64,000 nt of DNA, taken from NCBI RefSeq assembly GCF_000196435.1, contig NC_010161.1:1919501-1983500 (forward strand). Direction: 5' to 3'. The position numbers were made by a program, and so were the translations under genes. The notes under the pieces are model-generated. The model ran no database searches and had not been told where the DNA came from. It saw only the letters and a program-made list of their open reading frames with translations. The stretch comes from Bartonella tribocorum CIP 105476 (lineage in GTDB: Bacteria > Pseudomonadota > Alphaproteobacteria > Rhizobiales > Rhizobiaceae). Of the stretch, positions 36,343 through 44,249 are shown piece by piece (the first letter of the stretch is position 1; each line of letters begins with the position of its first letter).

Positions 36343-37965
36343 TCAATAAATCTTTGATCGCATCGTTGAAACAAAAGCGGGTGAAAAGAGCGGACTTTCA
36401 TCAAAACCATAAACCTCTCTCACAGGCGTATATTCGTAAATTTCCGGCGTCTGCCGGCTGGCAAAATAAGCCAAAGCGCAAGCAATCGCGCTATCACCAT
36501 GACGCATAAAACCATCACTGCCTTTAAAACGATGATTGTCTGGAATTTTCACAATGCCATTGACATAAGCAAGCGCTTGATGATCCGCAACAATATCGCT
36601 ATCGCGCGGCAAAACAATGGACCCATCCCCAAAAGCTTCCAAATAAGCCGGCATTTCCTTGCCATACCAACTTTGTGACAAGGACACTTCCTTGACAAGA
36701 CCCCCATAACGCTGTGCCGCTTTTTCCGCTAAATAAGCCCCATTGCCCCGCGCATCTAACGCACCACCCAACAAACGTGGCAAACCACCCACAACATAAA
36801 ATAAAATCTCTCTTTGTTGATCAAACGGCATATTGCGCAATTCCACCATAAACCGCACACGGCGCACCAAATCTTGTCCCACTTCCATCACCACAATGGA
36901 GGTGGCATCACCAGACCTAGCAAAATCAACACCAAAAACATGTTGACGCCGCCGATCAAGCCTAGAATGCAAAGGCTTGATATGCTTCTCACACCAAGAA
37001 AAAGCAACAATACTTCGTTGTTGTTCCGATTGATTTTTAAAATCATCCACACAAGCAAAACGCAACACCGCAATATCTTTCGCACAACAATTTTCAATCT
37101 GCAAACGCGTTAAAGCCGCCCCTTCTTGATCCGCCGGTATGGCATCTAACTCTTGGCGCATCGCACTCAAACGCACCCCATAAGAGGCACGAATTTGCTC
37201 TTCCCATTGTTGTTCTGCTCCCCTACTCCACACCGCCCCCTTCATGGCACAAACCCGTTTAAACAAACCATTTTTAACAGCCTCACCAAAAGGGTAACGA
37301 TGCAGAGAAAAAGGAACCTTGCCTGCTTTTGCCTCACGGATCAGTTCATTGAAAGGATTAAGCACACCATTATGGGTGGAGATCACACGGATTTTACCCC
37401 CCCAAATAAGCAAAGCATTCACCGCATCTAAAACAGCGCGCACATCTTGATGAAACGCCGCCTCATCAATCACCACAATGCCCTGTAACCCCCGAATATT
37501 TTCAGGGCGGCTTGAGAGCGCTTCAATACGAAACCCAGAAGCAAAGCGCACCCGATAAGCAGAGATATATTTCGTGGAACCATCCGCCCTTTGATCTGGA
37601 AATAAAAATTCCTCTACATCACCACTGTGGCTTGTGATTGCCGAAGCAAAATTGCTCACATAGCCAATAAATTCACGCCCCTTATCTTTGGTGTCACCAA
37701 TATAAAAAACATTATCGCCCCCAGCCTTAACGCTCGCTGCCGCAATCAGTGTATCATCCAAAGCTTCTGCAAAAGTAATGCCGGTCCGCCGCCCCTTTTC
37801 CACCAATTTTAACACAGACTTATCCTCAATCCATGCCCGTTGATGCGCCATCAAAACACCTTCCGCTAAGGGATCACTCTCTTTGGGAAAAGTGCTCCTC
37901 TGCCAAATGTCAAAGTGTGCCTGATCTTCAACAGCAGGGCTTCCACCCATCTGCCCTTCAGCCAT
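36343..37965 (-). CDS. Phage terminase large subunit (Mu gp28-like)
   Basis: DNA-packaging motor, 540 residues. ATPase part: Walker A-like EKGRRTGITF (about 58-67), Walker B GIVVIDEAAF (about 163-172) and an ISTHN motif near 196. Nuclease part in the second half: HVFGVDFARSGDATSIVVME (about 345-364) with acidic residues in the RNase H fold. Overlaps the gp27-type gene by 8 bases. Confidence 0.9.
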   Translation of the reverse strand: MAEGQMGGSPAVEDQAHFDIWQRSTFPKESDPLAEGVLMAHQRAWIEDKSVLKLVEKGRRTGITFAEALDDTLIAAASVKAGGDNVFYIGDTKDKGREFIGYVSNFASAITSHSGDVEEFLFPDQRADGSTKYISAYRVRFASGFRIEALSSRPENIRGLQGIVVIDEAAFHQDVRAVLDAVNALLIWGGKIRVISTHNGVLNPFNELIREAKAGKVPFSLHRYPFGEAVKNGLFKRVCAMKGAVWSRGAEQQWEEQIRASYGVRLSAMRQELDAIPADQEGAALTRLQIENCCAKDIAVLRFACVDDFKNQSEQQRSIVAFSWCEKHIKPLHSRLDRRRQHVFGVDFARSGDATSIVVMEVGQDLVRRVRFMVELRNMPFDQQREILFYVVGGLPRLLGGALDARGNGAYLAEKAAQRYGGLVKEVSLSQSWYGKEMPAYLEAFGDGSIVLPRDSDIVADHQALAYVNGIVKIPDNHRFKGSDGFMRHGDSAIACALAYFASRQTPEIYEYTPVREVYGFDESPLFSPAFVSTMRSKIY

Positions 37966-38539
37966 GTTTTACCCCCAACACCTGCGCACGAATAGCCCGC
38001 GCACGCTCTTCTGAAAGCCCCGCCGCTGCCGCTGCAGCGTCAACCGCTTTGCTTGCTTTTTGGGTAAAATCCTTTTCTAATCTTTGCCGTCTGGTGGTCG
38101 ACAAATGTTCAGCCGCCAAAACCCCTTTAAGCGCATTGGCCAATTCTTGGGCTGCCTTTGGTGAAAGGCTTTTTCCACTGCTCAACGTGGAAAAAATCAG
38201 CTCTTTAATCGCGGCGGCCGTCAACAGAGTAATATTATCAGAAGCCTTGGCATCAAAGCGTTGCGAAAGGCTTGCGGCAATTTCACGGGTTTGCTCCAAG
38301 CGCCTTGACATCACAGCCAAACGCAAAGAATAACGATTAAAACTGGAAAAGGAGGGAATAGAAAAATTGAGACCCGTTTCTTTTTTTAAAGCCTTCAAAG
38401 CCGCTTTAAATTCATCATAAATGGCTTTTTGCGTCTTTTCACGCCCATTTAAAGCCTCAGCCGCCTCTGCAATAATTTGATCACAAGCTTGCGGCAATAA
38501 ATCAATCGCTGTTAAGCGTCCACGCCCGACCTTGCGCAT
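37958..38539 (-). CDS. DUF3486 protein (Mu gp27-like, probable small terminase)
   Basis: 193 residues, helical and alanine-rich. Starts MRKVGRGRLTAIDLLPQACD, the signature of DUF3486, with FSIPSFSSFNRYSLRLAVMS. It sits directly before the large terminase, and in Mu the equivalent is considered the small terminase subunit. Confidence 0.83.
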   Translation of the reverse strand: MRKVGRGRLTAIDLLPQACDQIIAEAAEALNGREKTQKAIYDEFKAALKALKKETGLNFSIPSFSSFNRYSLRLAVMSRRLEQTREIAASLSQRFDAKASDNITLLTAAAIKELIFSTLSSGKSLSPKAAQELANALKGVLAAEHLSTTRRQRLEKDFTQKASKAVDAAAAAAGLSEERARAIRAQVLGVKHG

Positions 38540-38858
38540 CCCTCACCTCGTCTTTTATCGATGAACGTTTGGGGCGTTTAATCCCCTCAATGAAAAAGCT
38601 CCGGTCTAAATGACGTGCCCCCCGTTCCGTTAAAGCCGCAAGCAAAACAGAACCCACACATTTTAACGTAACAGCCCCTTGCTCTTCCATAAAAGCCAAT
38701 TCATTCCGGACAAAATCACCATCCCGCCGGATACCGTAACTGTATAAAAGCCGCTCAATCATCGCACTCGATAAGGTTTCGCTCCGCTCACAAGCAAGCC
38801 CTTTTAAAATAATCAACCGCGCTTCTTCACGGATGATTTTATCCATATCTGCTTTCAT
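38502..38858 (-). CDS. Small phage protein, winged-helix type (Mu gp26-region)
   Basis: 118 residues. It has DKIIREEARLIILKGLACER, a winged-helix-like centre, and VLLAALTERGARHLDRS. It resembles the small phage proteins that precede gp27 in Mu-like phages of many hosts. Function unknown; DNA binding is possible. Overlaps neighbours on both sides. Confidence 0.65.
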   Translation of the reverse strand: MKADMDKIIREEARLIILKGLACERSETLSSAMIERLLYSYGIRRDGDFVRNELAFMEEQGAVTLKCVGSVLLAALTERGARHLDRSFFIEGIKRPKRSSIKDEVRDAQGRAWTLNSD

Positions 38859-39169
38859 TTCTTGGCATTCTCCAGTAAAAATTCTTGCAAGCGCTCACCA
38901 ATGGCTGCCACCGGTTGTAATTGCGCAGAAAGCGTATTGAGGCGACCATTCAATTTCTCCATATTCACTTCCAACCTCTGCAGCGCATCACGATCAGGCA
39001 AAAAATCTATCTCCGTCTCTAACTTTTGCACACGCTCTTTAAGCGCCGTGATGTCTTTCAACATTTCCCGCGCACCAGAAGAAAAATAAGCTTTCAAAAC
39101 CCCACAAATGGCAACAATGGATAACAACAAAGACAGCCAACCATTAGCCACACTAATATCTAAATTCAC
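38855..39169 (-). CDS. DUF2730 phage membrane/coiled-coil protein
   Basis: 104 residues: one membrane span (about 10-30, WLSLLLSIVAICGVLKAYF) followed by a coiled coil (DITALKERVQKLETEIDFLP and more). This is typical of DUF2730, found between lysis and packaging genes of Mu-like phages. Role unknown. Overlaps the outer spanin gene by 17 bases. Confidence 0.75.
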   Translation of the reverse strand: MNLDISVANGWLSLLLSIVAICGVLKAYFSSGAREMLKDITALKERVQKLETEIDFLPDRDALQRLEVNMEKLNGRLNTLSAQLQPVAAIGERLQEFLLENAKK

Positions 39170-39449
39170 GCCCCCTCCTTGACCTCATTAAAACTGCTTT
39201 AACCGCAGCTTTTCTACGCTGTTCACAAATCAATAAAGCAGCACGATCACGGCTCCAATAATGCACCACTTCGCGCGTGTTCAAAGCATGTTCCGGCAAC
39301 AAAGAAGGCTGGTGACACGCCATGCGAACAACAGGTGGCAATTCAGCCGATAAAAACGAATAAGAAAAGCTATCTCTTAGCTTGGGTGTTGAGCAAGCGC
39401 ACACGCTCAAGCCCAAGACAACCGCTAGGAACAGTTGGCAAAACTGCAT
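39153..39449 (-). CDS. Probable outer spanin lipoprotein (Rz1-like)
   Basis: 98 residues with a hydrophobic start and a lipobox-like LGLSVCAC, then STPKL. Its first 80 bases overlap the 3' end of the gene at 39370-39723 in a different frame, the nested arrangement of Rz/Rz1 pairs. It would act with the inner spanin to disrupt the outer membrane at lysis. Confidence 0.65.
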   Translation of the reverse strand: MQFCQLFLAVVLGLSVCACSTPKLRDSFSYSFLSAELPPVVRMACHQPSLLPEHALNTREVVHYWSRDRAALLICEQRRKAAVKAVLMRSRRGREFRY

Positions 39450-39723
39450 TGATCTCCTCCATTTTTGTAAGCTTTTGTTCCAAACTAGAAATCACCGCTT
39501 GTGCTTGAAGCCCTGCTTTTTGCGCAGCCTCTCTTTGCCTCTCTTGTTCAAGCCGTGCTTGTAAAGAAATCTTGGCAATCTCCAAGCGCCAATACACATC
39601 ACGCGCTTTTTCCGCCTTTAAAACTTGCGCTTTCATAAAGCCAAAAGCCGCCAACATCACACCGCCCCAAAAAAGCAAACCCAAAGACAGTTTCAAAACA
39701 GGGCTAAACATGGCGCTTATCAC
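39370..39723 (-). CDS. Probable inner spanin (Rz-like)
   Basis: 117 residues: N-terminal membrane span (about 10-30) then a long charged coiled coil (LEIAKISLQARLEQERQREA, SSLEQKLTKMEEI). Topology, size and overlap with a lipoprotein gene fit an inner spanin. Lies after holin and endolysin. Confidence 0.68.
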   Translation of the reverse strand: MISAMFSPVLKLSLGLLFWGGVMLAAFGFMKAQVLKAEKARDVYWRLEIAKISLQARLEQERQREAAQKAGLQAQAVISSLEQKLTKMEEINAVLPTVPSGCLGLERVRLLNTQAKR

Positions 39724-39991
39724 TCCACCCCGTTATCTCCACCCCATCATAGACGCTGCTATGCTGCTTATGAGAATGTTTCCTATTGGAAAAATCCAAC
39801 GAACCAAAACCACGATGCACCCCCAAATTCCCAACGATAATCGCCACCATGGAAGGAATAGAAATCGCTGCCATATCAACAATACGTGGTGCTCCCCACA
39901 AACCACCAGCAATCAGCAAAAAAATAACCCCCCAAGCAAACCAAAAGGACCACCATAAATAACGTTTCGAACCACGATAAGAGGGTTTCAT
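39704..39991 (-). CDS. Probable holin
   Basis: 95 residues with two hydrophobic segments (about 12-32 and 39-55) and a charged C-terminus rich in H, K and R. It lies between the endolysin (4-base overlap) and the spanin genes, the expected place for a holin. No family name can be fixed by eye. Confidence 0.65.
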   Translation of the reverse strand: MKPSYRGSKRYLWWSFWFAWGVIFLLIAGGLWGAPRIVDMAAISIPSMVAIIVGNLGVHRGFGSLDFSNRKHSHKQHSSVYDGVEITGWSDKRHV

Positions 39992-40569
39992 GCTTCCACC
40001 TCGCCTCCAATCCCCAAAAGCTTTTTGGCGCGGTTCAAATAGGTCAAGCGGTGCACAAGTCCATTTCTTCCCCCATTAATTGCCTTGGTAATCCCCACGA
40101 CATCATCTCGATCAGCAAGCTTATTTAAGCCTTTCATCTGCCAAAACCAAACAGCCGACCAAAGGGCTGCAGGAAACTTTTCCAGCACTTGCGGAAATGC
40201 CTCACAATCAACCGCTTGTTCATCGATTAAGCGCCAAAACTTCGTAAAACGACGGTAATTATTGCGCCCCGTCAACTGGATCAAACCACGTCCCTTAAAA
40301 TGCACCCCATCACCAGGGTTGACATTACCTAAATCACGCCGCCCCTCATAAGCGCGCCCTGAGGCATATTCACGCAGGGTAAAAAAGCCATCACTCTCAT
40401 GCGCACATTGGCTTAAAAAATGTGCAATACGCAAATGCGTCGTGAGTTCCCCATAAGATAAAGCTTTAGGCAACACGCGTGCCATTTCAACAATAATAAA
40501 ATCTTGGCGCGCATGATGCGTCAGTTTAGGCGCAAGGCAATGAAGAAAAGAGGCATCTATTGAAATCAT
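39988..40569 (-). CDS. Endolysin, chitinase-like GH19 family
   Basis: Cell-wall hydrolase of 193 residues. GH19 features: RIAHFLSQCAHESDGFFTLR with the likely catalytic glutamate (about 57), YEGRRDLGNVNPGDGVHFKG, RGLIQLTGRNNYR and the final WKxINGGxNGL-like TKAINGGRNGLVHRLTYLNR. Starts the lysis operon, 65 bases below late-promoter site 3. No signal peptide, so it needs the holin. Confidence 0.9.
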   Translation of the reverse strand: MISIDASFLHCLAPKLTHHARQDFIIVEMARVLPKALSYGELTTHLRIAHFLSQCAHESDGFFTLREYASGRAYEGRRDLGNVNPGDGVHFKGRGLIQLTGRNNYRRFTKFWRLIDEQAVDCEAFPQVLEKFPAALWSAVWFWQMKGLNKLADRDDVVGITKAINGGRNGLVHRLTYLNRAKKLLGIGGEVEA

Positions 40570-40626
40570 AACAAACCACTCAATGAATAAAATTCATTCG
40601 CAGTTTACGAAATCTCACGCCCCCCA

Positions 40627-40651
40627 TATAAGCCTGACACTGTCAGTCAAA
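40627..40651 (-). promoter_or_regulatory. Putative Mor-dependent late promoter, site 3 (lysis operon)
   Basis: Dyad CTGACACTGTCAG (40634-40646), minus-strand flanks TTTTGA and GCTTATAT. It sits between the mor stop (40656) and the endolysin start (40569), the place of a Mor-activated promoter in Mu. Confidence 0.68.
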
Positions 40652-40655
40652 ACCC

Positions 40656-41063
40656 TCAATACTCATAAAACTCTGGAAATAATAAACCTTGGGGCTCTTT
40701 TGAAGAAATTCTCTTCTTTAAGCGATAGGCTGTACGCACATGCATACCAGAAACTGCTGCTGCAGCATCTACCGACCAGCCTTTTTGCAGCGCTTGCATC
40801 ATTTTTTGCCGCCGTTCAGCATCTCTACCAAGGGGGATAAGAAGGCGCACACCCGAACCATTAAAACAAAAATGGTTGATCAATTGCTCCGCCTCTTCAA
40901 ACCCAACAATTTCAATCAACCAATCCGCATTCTCAAGACGCCCAGGGATATAAACTTCTCGTCCGCCAAAAGCACGCATCATATTCCATGCCGCCTCACT
41001 GCCCGCAACAGCGGCTATTTCACGCAATAAGGCAGGAAAATCGCTATAGATTTCCTCGTGCAT
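40656..41063 (-). CDS. mor: Mor-like middle/late transcription activator
   Basis: 135 residues of the Mor/C family, dimeric activators that bind a dyad upstream of middle or late promoters. Features: LLREIAAVAGSEAAWNMMRA, FGGREVYIP, and a C-terminal helix-turn-helix (GWSVDAAAAVSGMHVRTAYR about 94-113). Last gene of the early operon. There is no second C-type gene in the prophage, so this protein may drive all late operons. Confidence 0.88.
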   Translation of the reverse strand: MHEEIYSDFPALLREIAAVAGSEAAWNMMRAFGGREVYIPGRLENADWLIEIVGFEEAEQLINHFCFNGSGVRLLIPLGRDAERRQKMMQALQKGWSVDAAAAVSGMHVRTAYRLKKRISSKEPQGLLFPEFYEY

Positions 41064-41069
41064 GCACGC

Positions 41070-41687
41070 TTACCCCTCGCTTTGAACACCTTTTCGGATT
41101 TTCCGCCCCCAAACATTCATAACACGCATAAAATCGCCCCCACTCATCTCACAAAAAGCTTTACCACTCACCGCCATCACACTTTGTTGAAAAGCTGTCT
41201 CATCAAACAAGCAACCCTGATGCAAACGCTTCCATTGGGCACACAAAATGGCAATGCTTGGGTGTATTCCCCTTGAATCTTGGCGGACTTTTCCTCTCCA
41301 GTCAACCCCACCCTCACGCTGCAACCAGCTTTTCAACGCCTCAATGGCTTTTGCAGCATCATCGCTATCGCGTAAAAAGCGAATATGATCAATCCCTGTC
41401 TGTCTTTTGACAAAGGCAAGCAATGCCTTATCACAACGCTCGCGGATAATGCCAAGATTCCACCCTGCAATCCATAAGGCTTGAAGCTTTTTGGCATATT
41501 TGCCTCTCAAAAGCTTGCCATTGACCCCACCCCCATAGGCGCGCATTTCTTGCATCACCAAGCGCTGTTCTGAAACATTCAAATCTTTTGCCGATTGCTT
41601 GCCCGTCAATCGAAAAAGCAGGGCGCGATAGGTCTCATCATCAAGACCTAACGCGCGTTTGCCCATATGAATAGCCGCTAAAGACAT
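41070..41687 (-). CDS. GemA-like regulatory protein (DUF1018, Mu gp16)
   Basis: 205 residues. Begins MSLAAIHMGKRALGLDDETY and RALLFRLTGKQSA, the signature of the GemA/gp16 family, which modulates host gene expression and DNA topology in Mu. Ends 7 bases before mor, as in Mu-like phages. Confidence 0.87.
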   Translation of the reverse strand: MSLAAIHMGKRALGLDDETYRALLFRLTGKQSAKDLNVSEQRLVMQEMRAYGGGVNGKLLRGKYAKKLQALWIAGWNLGIIRERCDKALLAFVKRQTGIDHIRFLRDSDDAAKAIEALKSWLQREGGVDWRGKVRQDSRGIHPSIAILCAQWKRLHQGCLFDETAFQQSVMAVSGKAFCEMSGGDFMRVMNVWGRKIRKGVQSEG

Positions 41688-41709
41688 GGTATCCCCTTAC
41701 TAACTCCCT

Positions 41710-42333
41710 TTATGTCTTCGCCAAATCAAGCGTTACAGCCCGCCAAGGGCTTTCTAGGCTATCACGCTCATAAAAACGCACATATTCTTTAGATGTTGTC
41801 ACACGAATAGCTTCACGGATCGCCCGCATCGCCTCATTCCAGCGAGGATCATCAATATCCAAACGCAACAGCATAAAGATTTCGCCGCGATTCACCTTGC
41901 CTTCCTTATCCGTATTGAAAGCACGCGTAATAATCGCACGGATTTCAGGGCGCGCATCCGCAGACCATTCATTCAAACACTCATCAAGAAGGCTTTTGGC
42001 AATTTGCAATTGCGGTCCAAAATCAAAGCTTTCTTGTACCTGCACCTTAATACGCTGCAAACCATCAAAACTGGTGTACGTACAATTGCCCTTTTTACCA
42101 CGCCGCTCCACACCATATTCCTGCGCAAGCAAGCCATCAAAAGCACTCAAATCCGCAAGCGTATGGCTGTTAAAACGCGCAATCCTTGCCGATAATTCCT
42201 TCGCATATCCCATAACCTTACGCACCGTTTCATCCTCAAGCAAATCCGCAGGGCGGATCAGACTTACCGGCACCAAAGCCCCTTTTGCATCTCTCATATA
42301 ATGCACACCTTCAAGCTCAATTTGTTTATTCAT
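41710..42333 (-). CDS. DUF3164 phage protein
   Basis: 207 residues from ATG 42333 (MNKQIELEGVHYMRDAKGAL), chosen because AGGAGG precedes it; a longer reading adds 22 residues with no site. The family start VHYMRDAKGALVPVSLI and the C-terminal AIRVTTSKEYVRFYERD are seen. Common in early regions of Mu-like phages; function unknown. Confidence 0.82.
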   Translation of the reverse strand: MNKQIELEGVHYMRDAKGALVPVSLIRPADLLEDETVRKVMGYAKELSARIARFNSHTLADLSAFDGLLAQEYGVERRGKKGNCTYTSFDGLQRIKVQVQESFDFGPQLQIAKSLLDECLNEWSADARPEIRAIITRAFNTDKEGKVNRGEIFMLLRLDIDDPRWNEAMRAIREAIRVTTSKEYVRFYERDSLESPWRAVTLDLAKT

Positions 42334-42598
42334 CGCAAAACTCCTCCTGTGTTTCTTGAAACCGGCGAAACGGCACAACTTCACCTCGATGAGGCACACA
42401 TCCCGCTTTCAATTGCCAACGACACCGCAAAAGCTCATGACCTAAAATGTGGTTATAGCCCGCAAGGCGACGCAAATACTCAGTCAATTCTCGAACATCT
42501 TGTGCATGCAAAAAAATACCATTCATCTCATACTTCAAAAAGCCAGAGCGCAAAGCAATCAAGCAATCTCTTACCATATAAGGGTTACGTTCCATCAT
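42326..42598 (-). CDS. Hypothetical early phage protein
   Basis: 90 residues, arginine-rich (MMERNPYMVRDCLIALRSGF, ELTEYLRRLAGYNHILGHEL). No family recognised. Overlaps its neighbours by 4 and 8 bases, which supports coding within the early operon. Confidence 0.65.
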   Translation of the reverse strand: MMERNPYMVRDCLIALRSGFLKYEMNGIFLHAQDVRELTEYLRRLAGYNHILGHELLRCRWQLKAGCVPHRGEVVPFRRFQETQEEFCDE

Positions 42599-42864
42599 TT
42601 GCTTCCTCCAAAATCCATATAAATCACACGATTGCTCTTATCTTCATCTCGATCAGAGCTGTCACACTCAGCCAAAACTTCTGCAACTTGGCCTTCCAAA
42701 ACCGCATCCGCTTCCCCCAAACGGTGAACACTCAACTCCAATTCAAGCAATAACGCCAAATCAACACACAATTTAAGCTTTTCTCCAATATCAAAACCGC
42801 ATTGATAATCGTCATAAAGACCAACAAGCGTATCGGATAATTCTTTGTCGCATAAAGAGATCAT
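42595..42864 (-). CDS. Hypothetical acidic early phage protein
   Basis: 89 residues from ATG 42864 (MISLCDKELSDTLVGLYDDY), which overlaps the MuB stop as ATGA; an in-frame start 10 codons earlier is less likely. Acidic and leucine-rich helices. No known family recognised. Confidence 0.65.
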   Translation of the reverse strand: MISLCDKELSDTLVGLYDDYQCGFDIGEKLKLCVDLALLLELELSVHRLGEADAVLEGQVAEVLAECDSSDRDEDKSNRVIYMDFGGSK

Positions 42865-43892
42865 GCCAATTCCTCCACATCGCGGTTTTTCCATGCCGCT
42901 TTGACATGTTTCAAAGTCACCTCACACCCATCTCCAAGCGCTGCCATGCGTGCTAACATCATCGTCTTATCAATCTGCCGTAAAGCCCCAGCTTTCAAAC
43001 CAATCCCTGTCAAAAACTTTATTGCACCAGCATCTTCAATTCCCCAATCGTGAATGCGCGCCGCAATATCTTCGCTATAAGGCTTGCGACGCTTTAGATG
43101 CATTGCCAAGCGGCTTTTAATTTGTGCATAAGAAGGACCATTTTGACGATGAACAAGGCGCCCTGAAATCTCATCATTCCCCACCAAAGCGAGCCCTGTG
43201 CCATTGATATCAACAAAATGACGCAACTGATTAATCGCCTCATCTGTTAAATTTTGCGCTTCATCCACAATCAGCAGTGTCCCCCCACCAACACGCTCTA
43301 ATCTCTTGCCAATCGCACGCGTTAAGCGGGTGGGGTTATATTCCACCACTTCCAATTCCGCTGCCATATCATTCAAAATACCATGAACACTGCGCGTATG
43401 CGGGCTTGCTGTCACAAGGTAAACATGCGGGCGGGTTGCGCGGTAATGCCGGCAGGTTTCTGTCTTACCATTGCCCGCATCAAGCGTAATCATCACCATA
43501 TCACCCGTACTTTGCGCCAGTGTTAGCGTGTCAATGATTTCACAAGCTATACGGTTCTTTTGAAACGCAGGCTTTTCGGGGATCTTCTCCAAAAATCCCG
43601 CTGTTTCTTTTAAAGCCTCAACCCATTGGTGAACCTTCGCATTCTGTTTACCCAATTGCCCCGCATAACTGCCCGCATACCACTGCGAAAACGTCCCATC
43701 CGGCATGCCGATGCGCCGCGCCACTTCTGCTTTCGTCCAATCATTCATTTGTGCCAGAGCTCTTACCGAATCCACAAGCGTGTTCCATAAAGCAATATCA
43801 TCACTATTGCGGTTTTGCGCTGCCCCATCGGGCTGCTTTTTTGGGCGCGCCCAAGGATTTTTTTCAACCGTTGCATTTATCGCGTACTTCAT
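42861..43892 (-). CDS. MuB-like transposition ATPase
   Basis: AAA+ target-selection protein that works with the transposase, 343 residues. N-terminal helix-turn-helix (about 50-75, WTKAEVARRIGMPDGTFSQW), Walker A LDAGNGKTE (about 138), Walker B LLIVDEAQNL (about 205), and sensor GLALVGNDE. C-terminal domain as in MuB. A 357-base gap with a hairpin and repeats separates it from muA, unlike the rest of the tightly packed operon. Confidence 0.9.
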   Translation of the reverse strand: MKYAINATVEKNPWARPKKQPDGAAQNRNSDDIALWNTLVDSVRALAQMNDWTKAEVARRIGMPDGTFSQWYAGSYAGQLGKQNAKVHQWVEALKETAGFLEKIPEKPAFQKNRIACEIIDTLTLAQSTGDMVMITLDAGNGKTETCRHYRATRPHVYLVTASPHTRSVHGILNDMAAELEVVEYNPTRLTRAIGKRLERVGGGTLLIVDEAQNLTDEAINQLRHFVDINGTGLALVGNDEISGRLVHRQNGPSYAQIKSRLAMHLKRRKPYSEDIAARIHDWGIEDAGAIKFLTGIGLKAGALRQIDKTMMLARMAALGDGCEVTLKHVKAAWKNRDVEELA

Positions 43893-43924
43893 GTATATTC
43901 CCCTTTCGTATTGATTTAGATATC

Positions 43925-43953
43925 GAATGGGTAGGGCTCCAACCTACCCATTC
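43925..43953 (-). other. 11-bp hairpin upstream of the MuB gene
   Basis: Perfect stem GAATGGGTAGG (43925-43935) with CCTACCCATTC (43943-43953), 7-base loop, no following T run. It lies 33 bases upstream of the MuB start, so it may be a processing or translation-control element. Confidence 0.55.
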
Positions 43954-43964
43954 ATTTTGCTCCT

Positions 43965-44182
43965 CAAGCCGTACGCGATACAAAATCGGCTTCCTTGAAA
44001 ATCCCCCTCTCCTTTTGGGAAAGTTGAATCACTCCATGTTCCTCACCTGGTCAGGCAAAGGCATCTGAAGATTTGCCTAAAAATTTGATCGTATTGATTG
44101 AAAGATTGAAAGGATTAAGACTCCTCCCCCCTTTCTTTAATAAACGCTTCAAGCCGTACGCCATACAAAATCGGCTTCCTTG
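43965..44182. repeat. 33-bp direct repeat pair between MuA and MuB genes
   Basis: A 33-bp sequence starting CAAGCCGTACGC occurs at 43965-43997 and at 44150-44182 with one mismatch. The rest of this 357-base gap (43893-44249) shows C/T-rich stretches but no ORF that I can support. Confidence 0.8.
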
Positions 44183-44249
44183 TCCCCCCTTTCCTTCCTT
44201 CTCCCCTTTTCTTGTGAGAATTCTTGGCAAATCCCCCCCCTTTCCTTTC

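Noticed and set aside
14571..40569. Gene transfer agent cluster, since Bartonella is known to have one
   Set aside because: The cluster has MuA, MuB, Mor, a repressor and a complete Mu/P2-type gene set, and contractile tail genes typical of a transposable phage, so a Mu-like prophage explains it fully.
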